A stretch of DNA of 6,989 bases from an uncultured Eubacteriales bacterium (GTDB lineage: Bacteria > Bacillota > Clostridia > Oscillospirales > Acutalibacteraceae), in assembly GCA_910580045.1 (NCBI GenBank), contig CAJTXF010000102.1, positions 1-6,989 of the forward strand. Reading direction: 5' to 3'. The notes beneath the pieces are model-generated. The model made no database searches and was not told where the DNA came from. It was given only the letters and a program-made list of their open reading frames with translations. How positions within the stretch are numbered: the stretch's first letter is position 1; each line of letters begins with the position of its first letter. Below, piece by piece: positions 1-5,111 of this stretch. The position numbers were made by a program, and so were the translations under genes.

Positions 1-45
1 CAGGGGCTTTGCCCCCGCACCCCCACCACCTTTTGAAAAAGGTGG
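1..45. repeat. GC-rich palindromic intergenic repeat (partial, at window edge)
   Basis: Two adjacent inverted repeats are visible. The first is GGGGC (3-7), loop TTT, GCCCC (11-15). The second has 9-bp arms CCACCTTTT (26-34) and AAAAGGTGG (37-45) separated by 2 nt. A run of C lies between them. No T-tract follows on the + strand, so it is not an obvious + strand terminator. The GC part resembles, in inverted orientation, the hairpin at the far end of the window (6967-6987). From memory, palindromes of this style are dispersed between genes in Oscillospiraceae-type genomes; that is recollection, not a search. The element probably continues upstream of the window. Confidence 0.55.
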
Positions 46-110
46 ACGAAAACTTTCTCTGGCCTGCCGCCACCCCCCTGCTCTCATCTTACCCCACTGG
101 AGGTTTTATC

Positions 111-473
111 ATGCGCTACACCTGGCTCGACGCCCACTGTCTCAGCAAGCCCGGCGCCACCAAAGATTTGAAAAAAGGATGGAACTGGCTCCGCTACATG
201 GTCGGCGGCAAAATGTTCGCTGCTGTTCTTCTGGACAGCGGCAATGTCCCCTATTATATCAACCTCAAGCTGGAGCCTGCTGAGGGCGAGTTCTACCGCC
301 AGCAGTATGAGGACGTTATCCCCGGCTATTACTCCAACAAGGCCCACTGGAACTCCATCAGGCCCGACGGCGCTGTGCCCGACGAGCTCCTTCGGGAAAT
401 GCTGGACAAGTCCTATGCCCTGGTGTTTGCCGGGCTCACCAAGAAGCTGCAAAAGGAAATCCTGGGGGAGTGA
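111..473 (+). CDS. MmcQ/YjbR family protein (DUF419, CyaY-like fold)
   Basis: A 120-residue protein matching the MmcQ/YjbR family, small single-domain proteins with a CyaY-like (double-wing) fold. They are often annotated as DNA-binding, but their cellular role is poorly established. Visible family hallmarks are an N-terminal segment LSKPGATKDLKKGW (11-24), the VGGKMFA strand (31-37), NLKLEP (51-56), the signature YYSNKAHWNS (73-82) and the C-terminal helix SYALVFAGLTKKL (101-113). Length is normal for the family and no signal peptide or membrane segment is seen. The ATG is chosen because TGGAGG (98-103) sits 7 nt upstream; the reading frame extends upstream to about position 9, but that part is low-complexity repeat sequence. 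A strong terminator follows, so it appears transcriptionally separate from the ATP synthase operon. No clear promoter is visible, and its own may lie upstream of the window. The family call is firm; the function is not. Confidence 0.88.
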   Translation: MRYTWLDAHCLSKPGATKDLKKGWNWLRYMVGGKMFAAVLLDSGNVPYYINLKLEPAEGEFYRQQYEDVIPGYYSNKAHWNSIRPDGAVPDELLREMLDKSYALVFAGLTKKLQKEILGE

Positions 474-493
474 GCCTCCCGCGGAGAGGAGCG

Positions 494-530
494 AACGCCT
501 GGGCGGTCCCGCGCCCGGGCGTTTTCTTTT
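494..530 (+). terminator. Rho-independent terminator after the MmcQ/YjbR-family gene
   Basis: A 12-bp stem pairs 494-505 with 512-523 (one G-U pair), has a 6-nt loop (506-511), and is followed by a T-rich tail TTCTTTT (524-530). It begins 20 nt after the stop codon at 473. This is a textbook intrinsic terminator and separates the upstream gene from the atp operon promoter. Confidence 0.93.
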
Positions 531-540
531 GGGGGCGGGT

Positions 541-567
541 GTCAATTTTTGCGGCAAAGGGTCAATT
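541..567. promoter_or_regulatory. GTCAATT direct repeat upstream of the atp promoter (possible operator)
   Basis: GTCAATT occurs at 541-547 and again at 561-567. The 20-bp centre-to-centre distance is about two helical turns, so both copies would lie on the same DNA face. The pair lies 32-58 bp upstream of the -35 box, a position suited to an activator. No known regulator is recognised, and two 7-mers can arise by chance in a short AT-richer stretch, so this is only a candidate. Confidence 0.25.
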
Positions 568-598
568 CTCTTTAGTGGTTTTGAGCCCTGCCCCTGTC

Positions 599-627
599 TT
601 GACTTTCCCGCCCTGGGTTGCTATAAT
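599..627 (+). promoter_or_regulatory. Sigma-A-type promoter of the atp operon
   Basis: TTGACT (599-604, 5 of 6 consensus) is followed by a 17-bp spacer and a perfect TATAAT (622-627). The TG at 619-620 gives an extended -10 (TGCTATAAT). The expected transcription start is near 633-636, leaving a leader of about 124 nt before atpB. It lies just downstream of a terminator and upstream of a seven-gene operon, exactly where the operon promoter should be. Its near-consensus quality implies strong, probably constitutive housekeeping expression. Confidence 0.87.
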
Positions 628-669
628 CATCTTGATATTACTCCAAGGACAAAAACAAGGGCGCTCCTC

Positions 670-690
670 CCCCGCCCCGGCGGGGCGGGG
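670..690 (+). promoter_or_regulatory. Strong GC hairpin in the atp operon 5' leader
   Basis: CCCCGCCCC (670-678) and GGGGCGGGG (682-690) form a perfect 9-bp stem with a 3-nt GGC loop, in the untranslated leader between the promoter and atpB. No T-tract follows, so it is not a simple terminator. It could stabilise the mRNA 5' end, act as a pause site, or be a remnant of a GC-rich intergenic repeat. A weaker CCCC/GGGG pairing (725-728 with 738-741) lies closer to the atpB ribosome binding site. No known riboswitch class is recognised. Confidence 0.5.
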
Positions 691-758
691 CCTCCTGTTC
701 TGCCCTGGGGCGTAGTAGAAATCTCCCCGCTGTCTCTGGGGAAGAAAGGAAGTGCGCA

Positions 759-1574
759 ATGAAAAAACACACAAAAGGGCTGGTGCTGTGGATTGTGGTG
801 GTGCTGGCCCTGCTGGCTGCCGCGATTTTGGCGGGCTCCCCTGGCCGGACCGAGACTGTGCAGCAGGCCATGCGGGACGCGGTGCTCCATGAGGAGAACC
901 GGGTTGCCCTGCCCGGCGGCAAGACCGTAAGCCCTGGGCTGATTTCCGCCTTTGTGGTCACAGGAATCCTGCTGGCCGGGGCTGCCTGTATCCGCCTGTT
1001 CGCTATCCCCAGGTTCCGGCTCTCTCCGGGTAAGCTGCAGCTGGTGCTGGAGGAGGCGGTGGGACTGTTCGACCGTATGGCCAAAGACAACAGCCCCCAT
1101 CGCTGCGGCTTTTTGGGGGCTTATATTTTTGCCGCCGGGGCCTATATCTTTACCGGCACCCTGTTCGAGCTGCTGGGCCTGCAGGCCGTGACCACCCATG
1201 GGACTCCCATCACCCTGCCCGCCCCTCTTTCAGACGTGAACGGGGCCATTGGGCTGGGGGTGCTGTCCTATCTGGTGATTGTGTCCGGGGGTGTGGCCGC
1301 CCATGGCGTCAAGGGCGTGGGCAAGGCCCTGAAAGAGTTCTCCCTGCCCATTTCCATGAGCTTCCGCCTGTTCGGCGCCCTGCTCAGCGGCCTGCTGGTC
1401 ACAGAGCTGGTGTACTATTTTGTAAGCCTGAGCTTTGTGCTGCCTGTGGTTGTGGGCGTGCTGTTCACCTTGCTCCACGCCCTGATTCAGACCTACGTGC
1501 TCACCATGCTGGTGGCCCTGTACTATGGAGAGGTGTCTGAAAAGAGCCACGGCAAGGATAAGGCCAAAGACTGA
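759..1574 (+). CDS. atpB: F1Fo ATP synthase subunit a
   Basis: A 271-residue polytopic membrane protein that forms the ion half-channels beside the c ring. Hydrophobic segments lie near residues 8-26, 60-82, 117-141, 162-181, 200-222 and 224-256. The family signature SMSFRLFG (199-206) contains the essential stator arginine (R203, equivalent to E. coli aR210). The last helix has IQTYVLTML (243-251), with Q244 aligning to E. coli Q252. By motif alignment, the usual RLFGN reads RLFGA (A207), and the position of E. coli E219 is leucine (L212). The first hydrophobic segment precedes the helix that normally begins Firmicute subunit a, and looks like a signal sequence or extra membrane anchor. The start is supported by AAAGGA (745-750) 8 nt upstream of the ATG. 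It is the first gene of the operon; no atpI gene precedes it. Confidence 0.95.
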   Translation: MKKHTKGLVLWIVVVLALLAAAILAGSPGRTETVQQAMRDAVLHEENRVALPGGKTVSPGLISAFVVTGILLAGAACIRLFAIPRFRLSPGKLQLVLEEAVGLFDRMAKDNSPHRCGFLGAYIFAAGAYIFTGTLFELLGLQAVTTHGTPITLPAPLSDVNGAIGLGVLSYLVIVSGGVAAHGVKGVGKALKEFSLPISMSFRLFGALLSGLLVTELVYYFVSLSFVLPVVVGVLFTLLHALIQTYVLTMLVALYYGEVSEKSHGKDKAKD

Positions 1575-1582
1575 ACTGCAAA

Positions 1583-1596
1583 TTTTTTTAGGAGGG
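1583..1596 (+). promoter_or_regulatory. T-tract plus strong ribosome binding site of atpE
   Basis: Seven consecutive T (1583-1589) run directly into AGGAGGG (1590-1596), 10 nt before the ATG at 1607. This site decides the start: the in-frame TTG at 1598 is only 1 nt from the SD and would add just three residues. E. coli atpE is known to use a U-rich translational enhancer upstream of its SD to produce c in excess of the other subunits. The same logic is inferred here. Confidence 0.7.
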
Positions 1597-1606
1597 TTTG
1601 ATTATT

Positions 1607-1963
1607 ATGAGAAAGCTGCTGCGTCATAGAAGACTGATTTGCGCCCTGGTGCTGGCCCTGGTGACAGTGCTGCTGCTGGGCCTGCCCGCCCTGGCCGCCT
1701 CGGGTGAGGCTGCCCCGGCCGCCGCCTCCGCCGGCGGAGATTTGGGCGCCAAGGCCCTGGCCGCGGGCATTGCCGTGGGCCTGGCCGCCGCGGGCGGCGC
1801 CATTGGCATGGGCATTGCCACTGCCAAGACCACGGAGAGTATCTCCCGCCAGCCAGAGGCGGACGGCAAAATCCGCACTGCCATGATGCTGGGCCTGGTG
1901 TTTATCGAGACTGCCATTATCTATGCCCTGCTGGTGGTCATCCTGATTATCTTCGTGCTGTAA
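1607..1963 (+). CDS. atpE: F1Fo ATP synthase subunit c with N-terminal signal-peptide-like leader
   Basis: A 118-residue protein; normal c subunits have about 70-90. Residues 46-118 form the classic hairpin: a glycine/alanine-rich helix 1 (about 50-75), polar loop RQPE (81-84), and helix 2 with the ion-carrying glutamate E101 in FIETAIIY (99-106). Before it lies a basic start (RKLLRHRR), a hydrophobic core (10-27) and PALA-AS (27-32), which reads as a signal peptidase site after A30. Cleavage would leave an 88-residue protein of normal size. Aligned to the Ilyobacter tartaricus Na+ c subunit by the RQPE loop, the Na+ ligand Q32 is M68, S66 is T102 and Y70 is Y106. The coupling ion is therefore not obvious, and H+ seems somewhat more likely. 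The gene begins 32 nt after atpB, with the strongest SD of the operon. Confidence 0.95.
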   Translation: MRKLLRHRRLICALVLALVTVLLLGLPALAASGEAAPAAASAGGDLGAKALAAGIAVGLAAAGGAIGMGIATAKTTESISRQPEADGKIRTAMMLGLVFIETAIIYALLVVILIIFVL

Positions 1964-1978
1964 GGGTAGGTGTGAGAT

Positions 1979-2470
1979 ATGCCGCTGAACATAGATTGGC
2001 AGCAGATTCTGCTGCACTGGATGAACCTGGCCATCCTGACCGGGGGACTGTATTTTTTGCTGTATAAGCCCGTGAAAAACTTTATGGCCAAGCGGGAGGC
2101 CCACTATAAAGAGCTGGACGAGCAGGCCGCCGAAAAGCTGGCCCAGGCCGAGAAGGTCCAGGCCGAGTATCAGGCCAAGCTGGAAAGCATGGAGGAAGAG
2201 CTGCGGGCAGAGCGGCTGCAGAGCCAGCAGGCTGTGCAGAAGTCTGTGGAAGAGCAGCTGGCCCAGGCCCAGGCCCAGGCGGCGGAGATTATCCGGGACG
2301 CCCAGGCCCAGGCAGAGCACAGCCGGGACAGGATAAAGAAGGAGGCCCAGCGGGAGCTGAAGGCCCTGGTCACCGAGGCGGCGAAGAAAATCGCCTTCCA
2401 GCGGGAGGAGGACCCCTTTGAGCTCTTCCTGGACTTAGCGGATGGGGGGCAGGCCAATGAGAGCCGATAG
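1979..2470 (+). CDS. atpF: F1Fo ATP synthase subunit b
   Basis: A 163-residue protein of normal length for bacterial b, which dimerises as the peripheral stalk holding F1 against rotation. Residues 9-29 form the single transmembrane helix, followed by the typical YKPVKNFMAKRE (29-40) at the membrane exit. From about 40 to 140 there is a long, highly charged right-handed coiled-coil-type helix rich in A, Q, E and K, including an AQAQAQ repeat (95-100) encoded by repeated GCCCAG units. The C-terminal part (about 128-154) is where b normally meets the delta C-terminal domain. No delta domain is fused here, unlike the mycobacterial b-delta protein. The ATG follows AGGTG (1968-1972) by 6 nt, 15 nt after atpE. 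Its 3' end overlaps atpA by 14 bp in a different frame, implying translational coupling. Confidence 0.95.
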   Translation: MPLNIDWQQILLHWMNLAILTGGLYFLLYKPVKNFMAKREAHYKELDEQAAEKLAQAEKVQAEYQAKLESMEEELRAERLQSQQAVQKSVEEQLAQAQAQAAEIIRDAQAQAEHSRDRIKKEAQRELKALVTEAAKKIAFQREEDPFELFLDLADGGQANESR

Positions 2471-4208
2471 AGGCCATCTGAATGCGGTCCTGCGCAGCGG
2501 GAAAGAGCCCACTACCCAGCAGCTGGAGCGCTTTGGGGACTTTTTGGAGAAGACCTACCAGCGGGAGGTGCCCATCCATTGGGAGCGGGACAGCTCTCTG
2601 GCCACCGGCTTCCGGCTGCAGGTGGGCTCGGATGTATATGACTGGACCCCCCATGGCCTGGTCCGCCAGTTCCAGGACTATCTCCGGGCCCTGCGGCCTG
2701 GGGAGGACGACATTGTCCCCCTGATGCGGGAGGCGGTGGAGGACTGGATGCCTGCCGTGGCCCCGGAGGAGATTGGGGAAGTGCTCACCGTGGACGGGGA
2801 CATCGCCACCGTGGGCGGCCTGGAGCACGCCCAGTACGGAGAGATTCTGGTGTTTGAGGGCGGCGTGAAGGGCATGGTCCAGGATTTGCGCCAGGAGGAT
2901 TTGAGCTGCATCGTCTTTGGGGAGAGTGAAACCATCAGCGCTGGCAGCATGGTGCGCCGCACCCTGAAAACCGCGGCCATGCGGGTGGGCGAGGGCTTTC
3001 TGGGCCGGGTGGTGGACGCCCTGGGCATGCCTGTGGACGGCAAGGGCCCCATTGAGGCAGAGACCCACCGGCCCATTGAGGCCCCTGCCCCCGGCATCCT
3101 GGAGCGCCAGCCGGTCAATGAGCCCATGGAGACCGGCCTTCTCGCCATTGACGCCATGTTCCCCATTGGCCGGGGCCAGCGGGAGCTGATTATCGGGGAC
3201 CGGCAGACCGGCAAGACCGCCATTGCCCTGGACACCATCCTGAACCAGAAGGGCAAGAACGTGGTGTGCATCTACGTGGCCATTGGCCAGAAGACCAGCA
3301 GCATTGCCCAGCTGGTGGAGAACCTGCGCCGCAGGGGGGCCATGGACTATACCACTGTAATCAGCGCCCCGGCAGGGGACTCTGCCGCTTTGCAGTATAT
3401 TGCCCCCTACGCGGGCTGCGCTTTGGGCGAGTACTTTATGTACCAGGGCCGGGACGTGCTGATTGTGTATGACGACCTCTCGAAGCACGCCATCGCCTAC
3501 CGGGCCCTGAGCCTGCTTTTGGAGCGCTCCCCGGGCCGGGAGGCATACCCTGGGGACGTGTTCTACCTCCACTCCCGCCTCTTGGAGCGGGCAGCCCATC
3601 TTTCCGACGGGCTGGGGGGCGGCAGCATGACTGCCCTGCCCATTGTGGAGACCCAGGCCGGGGACGTGTCCGCCTATATCCCCACCAACATTATCTCCAT
3701 CACGGACGGCCAGATTTTCCTGGAGAGCGACTTGTTCTTCTCCGGCCAGCGGCCCGCGGTGAACGTGGGCCTGTCCGTGTCCCGTGTGGGCGGCGACGCC
3801 CAGACCAAGGCCATGAAGTCCGCCGCAGGCACCCTGCGGCTGGATTTGGCCCAGTACCGGGAGATGGAGGTGTTCACCCAGTTTTCCAGCGATTTGGACG
3901 AGGCCACCAAGCGCCAGCTCAGCTATGGCCAGGGGCTTATGCGCCTGCTGCGCCAGCCCCAGTACTCCCCCTTCTCCCACCACGGGCAGGTGATTCTGCT
4001 CACGGCGGCCATGGGCCATGTGATGCAGGATGTGCCCCTGGAGAAGATGGACAGCTTCCGGGCGGGGCTTTTGGCCTATGTGGAAGAGCAGGCCCCGGAT
4101 TTGTGCCGGAAAATTGAGCAGAGCGGCATCCTCTCCGGCGACGACAGGGAGGACATTCTGGGCCTGTGCGCCCGGTATCAGGCCTCTGCCGGAAAGCGTG
4201 GTGGCTGA
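2457..4208 (+). CDS. atpA: F1 ATP synthase alpha subunit with fused delta C-terminal-like domain
   Basis: A 583-residue protein, about 80 longer than the usual 500-510. The alpha part is canonical: N-terminal helix and beta-barrel (about 84-175, with IGEVLTVDGDIATVGGL at 106-122), P-loop GDRQTGKT (247-254), YDDLSKHA (338-345), SRLLERAA (373-380), and the SVSRVGG arginine finger R443. Residues about 19-79 are extra and match the delta subunit C-terminal domain: QLERFGDFLEK, an acidic D45-S-S-L, then TGFRLQVGSDVYD (50-62) and a closing helix (66-79). This parallels E. coli delta's DKSVMAG...IRAGDMVIDGS...RL pattern. The missing atpH and the position directly after atpF support the reading. The ATG at 2457 is chosen because a G-run (2444-2449) lies 7 nt upstream; the in-frame ATG at 2442 has no SD. 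Fusion confidence is high by motif but unconfirmed by structure. Confidence 0.95.
   Translation: MRADRGHLNAVLRSGKEPTTQQLERFGDFLEKTYQREVPIHWERDSSLATGFRLQVGSDVYDWTPHGLVRQFQDYLRALRPGEDDIVPLMREAVEDWMPAVAPEEIGEVLTVDGDIATVGGLEHAQYGEILVFEGGVKGMVQDLRQEDLSCIVFGESETISAGSMVRRTLKTAAMRVGEGFLGRVVDALGMPVDGKGPIEAETHRPIEAPAPGILERQPVNEPMETGLLAIDAMFPIGRGQRELIIGDRQTGKTAIALDTILNQKGKNVVCIYVAIGQKTSSIAQLVENLRRRGAMDYTTVISAPAGDSAALQYIAPYAGCALGEYFMYQGRDVLIVYDDLSKHAIAYRALSLLLERSPGREAYPGDVFYLHSRLLERAAHLSDGLGGGSMTALPIVETQAGDVSAYIPTNIISITDGQIFLESDLFFSGQRPAVNVGLSVSRVGGDAQTKAMKSAAGTLRLDLAQYREMEVFTQFSSDLDEATKRQLSYGQGLMRLLRQPQYSPFSHHGQVILLTAAMGHVMQDVPLEKMDSFRAGLLAYVEEQAPDLCRKIEQSGILSGDDREDILGLCARYQASAGKRGG
2511..2693 (+). other. 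Delta (OSCP-type) C-terminal-like domain inside atpA
   Basis: This segment encodes AtpA residues 19-79. The order helix, beta strand, D-x-S-L turn, G-[hydrophobic]-x-[hydrophobic]-x-x-G-x-x-[V]-x-D strand pair, then helix is the recognised C-terminal pattern of bacterial delta, which contacts the C-termini of the b dimer. The delta N-terminal six-helix domain, which normally binds the alpha N-terminus, is not encoded between atpF and atpA because those genes overlap. The usual alpha N-terminal helix follows almost immediately (residues about 84-97). The covalent link may make the missing domain unnecessary; that is inference. Confidence 0.8.
2738..2750 (+). promoter_or_regulatory. Candidate internal ribosome binding site and start within atpA
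   Basis: GGAGG (2738-2742) lies 5 nt before an in-frame ATG (2748-2750, codon 98 of AtpA). Initiation here would make a 486-residue alpha beginning MPAVAPEEIGEV, lacking both the delta-like domain and the N-terminal helix but keeping the full barrel and catalytic domains. GC-rich Gly/Glu codons often mimic SD sequences, so this may be coincidental. The spacing is nevertheless better than that of the main start. Confidence 0.3.
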
Positions 4209-4209
4209 T

Positions 4210-5106
4210 ATGGCCGGGGCCAAAGAGATAAAAACCCATATGCAGAGCGTGGGCGAGACCCGGAAAATCACCAACGCCATGTATCTGATTGCCTCCACCA
4301 AGCTGCGCCGGGCCCGGCAGGAGCTGGAGAACACCCGGCCCTATTTTGAGGCCCTGCAGCGGGAAATCAAGCGGATTTTCCGCACGGCGGGGGATGTGGA
4401 CAGCCACTATTTCTACCCGCCCCAGGGCGCGCCCGCCCTGGACGGGACCTATGGCTGCCTGGTAATCACCGCGGACAAGGGCCTGGCCGGGGCGTATAAT
4501 CAGAACGCCATCAAGCAGGCCGTGGCCCTTTTGGAGGAGCACCCGGACACCAAGCTGTTTGTGGTGGGGGAATATGGCCGCCGGTTTTTTGACAGCCACC
4601 GGATTCCCATTGAGCATAGCTTTCTCTATACCGCCCAGAACCCCACCATGATGCGGGCCCGGGAAATCAGCGCCCTGCTGCTGGACGGCTTTGACCGGGG
4701 CGAGCTGCAAAAAATCTTTGTGGTGTATACGGACATGGAGAACAGCGTCAGCTTCCGGGCCCGGTGCACAAGGCTTCTGCCCTTTCACAGGACGTATTTC
4801 GCGGATACGGCCCAGCACGAAAAGGCGGTGACAGAGGGCTTTGAGTTTTTGCCGGATGTGCGCACAGTGCTCAACAGCATGATGCCCAGCTATGTGTCCG
4901 GGTTTATTTACAGCGCCCTGATTGACAGCTTCTGCTGTGAGCAGAACGCCCGCATGACGGCCATGGACAATGCCAACCAGAACGCCGGGGAGCTGATGGC
5001 CGCGCTCTCCCTGCAGTATAACCGGGTGCGCCAGGCGGGCATTACCCAAGAGATTACAGAAATATCTGCCGGGGCCAAGGCCCAGCGCGGGAAAAAGGAG
5101 AGGTGA
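4210..5106 (+). CDS. atpG: F1 ATP synthase gamma subunit
   Basis: A 298-residue central rotor shaft that turns inside the alpha3beta3 head and couples c-ring rotation to catalysis. The N-terminal signature KEIKTHMQSVGETRKITNAM (5-24) and KLRRA, and the C-terminal signature ARMTAMDNANQNAGEL with YNRVRQAGITQEITEI, are both intact; together they form the antiparallel coiled coil. The Rossmann-like middle has VITADKGLAGAYNQN. A short basic tail (KAQRGKKER) extends past the usual end. The ATG lies 1 nt after the atpA stop, with only a weak GGTGG upstream, so translation probably depends on ribosomes finishing atpA. The reading frame stays open upstream inside atpA, but MAGAKEIK is the conserved N-terminus, which fixes the start. 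Confidence 0.95.
   Translation: MAGAKEIKTHMQSVGETRKITNAMYLIASTKLRRARQELENTRPYFEALQREIKRIFRTAGDVDSHYFYPPQGAPALDGTYGCLVITADKGLAGAYNQNAIKQAVALLEEHPDTKLFVVGEYGRRFFDSHRIPIEHSFLYTAQNPTMMRAREISALLLDGFDRGELQKIFVVYTDMENSVSFRARCTRLLPFHRTYFADTAQHEKAVTEGFEFLPDVRTVLNSMMPSYVSGFIYSALIDSFCCEQNARMTAMDNANQNAGELMAALSLQYNRVRQAGITQEITEISAGAKAQRGKKER
5100..5106 (+). promoter_or_regulatory. Ribosome binding site of atpD overlapping the atpG stop
   Basis: GAGGTGA is a seven-base match to the anti-Shine-Dalgarno sequence, and its last three bases are the atpG stop codon. It sits 5 nt before TTG at 5112, which gives the family-typical N-terminus MERGIIVRVSGPVVD. The alternative GTG at 5103 would itself lie inside this SD and only 2 nt after AAGGAG (5095-5100), so TTG is preferred. 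Confidence 0.65.
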
Positions 5107-5111
5107 GGGAT

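Noticed and set aside
9..110. Upstream extension of the MmcQ/YjbR gene to position 9
   Set aside because: The extra residues come from palindromic repeat sequence, and a strong SD (98-103) supports the ATG at 111, where family similarity begins.
1575..1606. Terminator between atpB and atpE because of the T-tract
   Set aside because: No GC-rich hairpin precedes the T-run, and the T-run leads straight into the atpE SD.
2265..2320. GCCCAG-rich tandem repeat in atpF as a mobile or regulatory repeat
   Set aside because: It simply encodes the Ala-Gln-rich stalk helix of subunit b and stays in frame.
2442..2456. Earlier atpA start at 2442
   Set aside because: It has no Shine-Dalgarno upstream and adds only five residues; the ATG at 2457 is better placed after the G-run.
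2457..2706. Frameshifted or degraded atpH remnant before atpA
   Set aside because: The delta-like segment is in the same intact frame as alpha, keeps the delta C-terminal pattern and is cleanly joined. It looks like a working fusion rather than a broken gene.
2370..4334. 654-codon open frame on the minus strand across atpA
   Set aside because: It is a shadow frame opposite a clearly conserved gene. GC-rich codon bias removes stop codons on the opposite strand, and the translation is low-complexity, rich in H, G, L and Q, with no recognisable domain.
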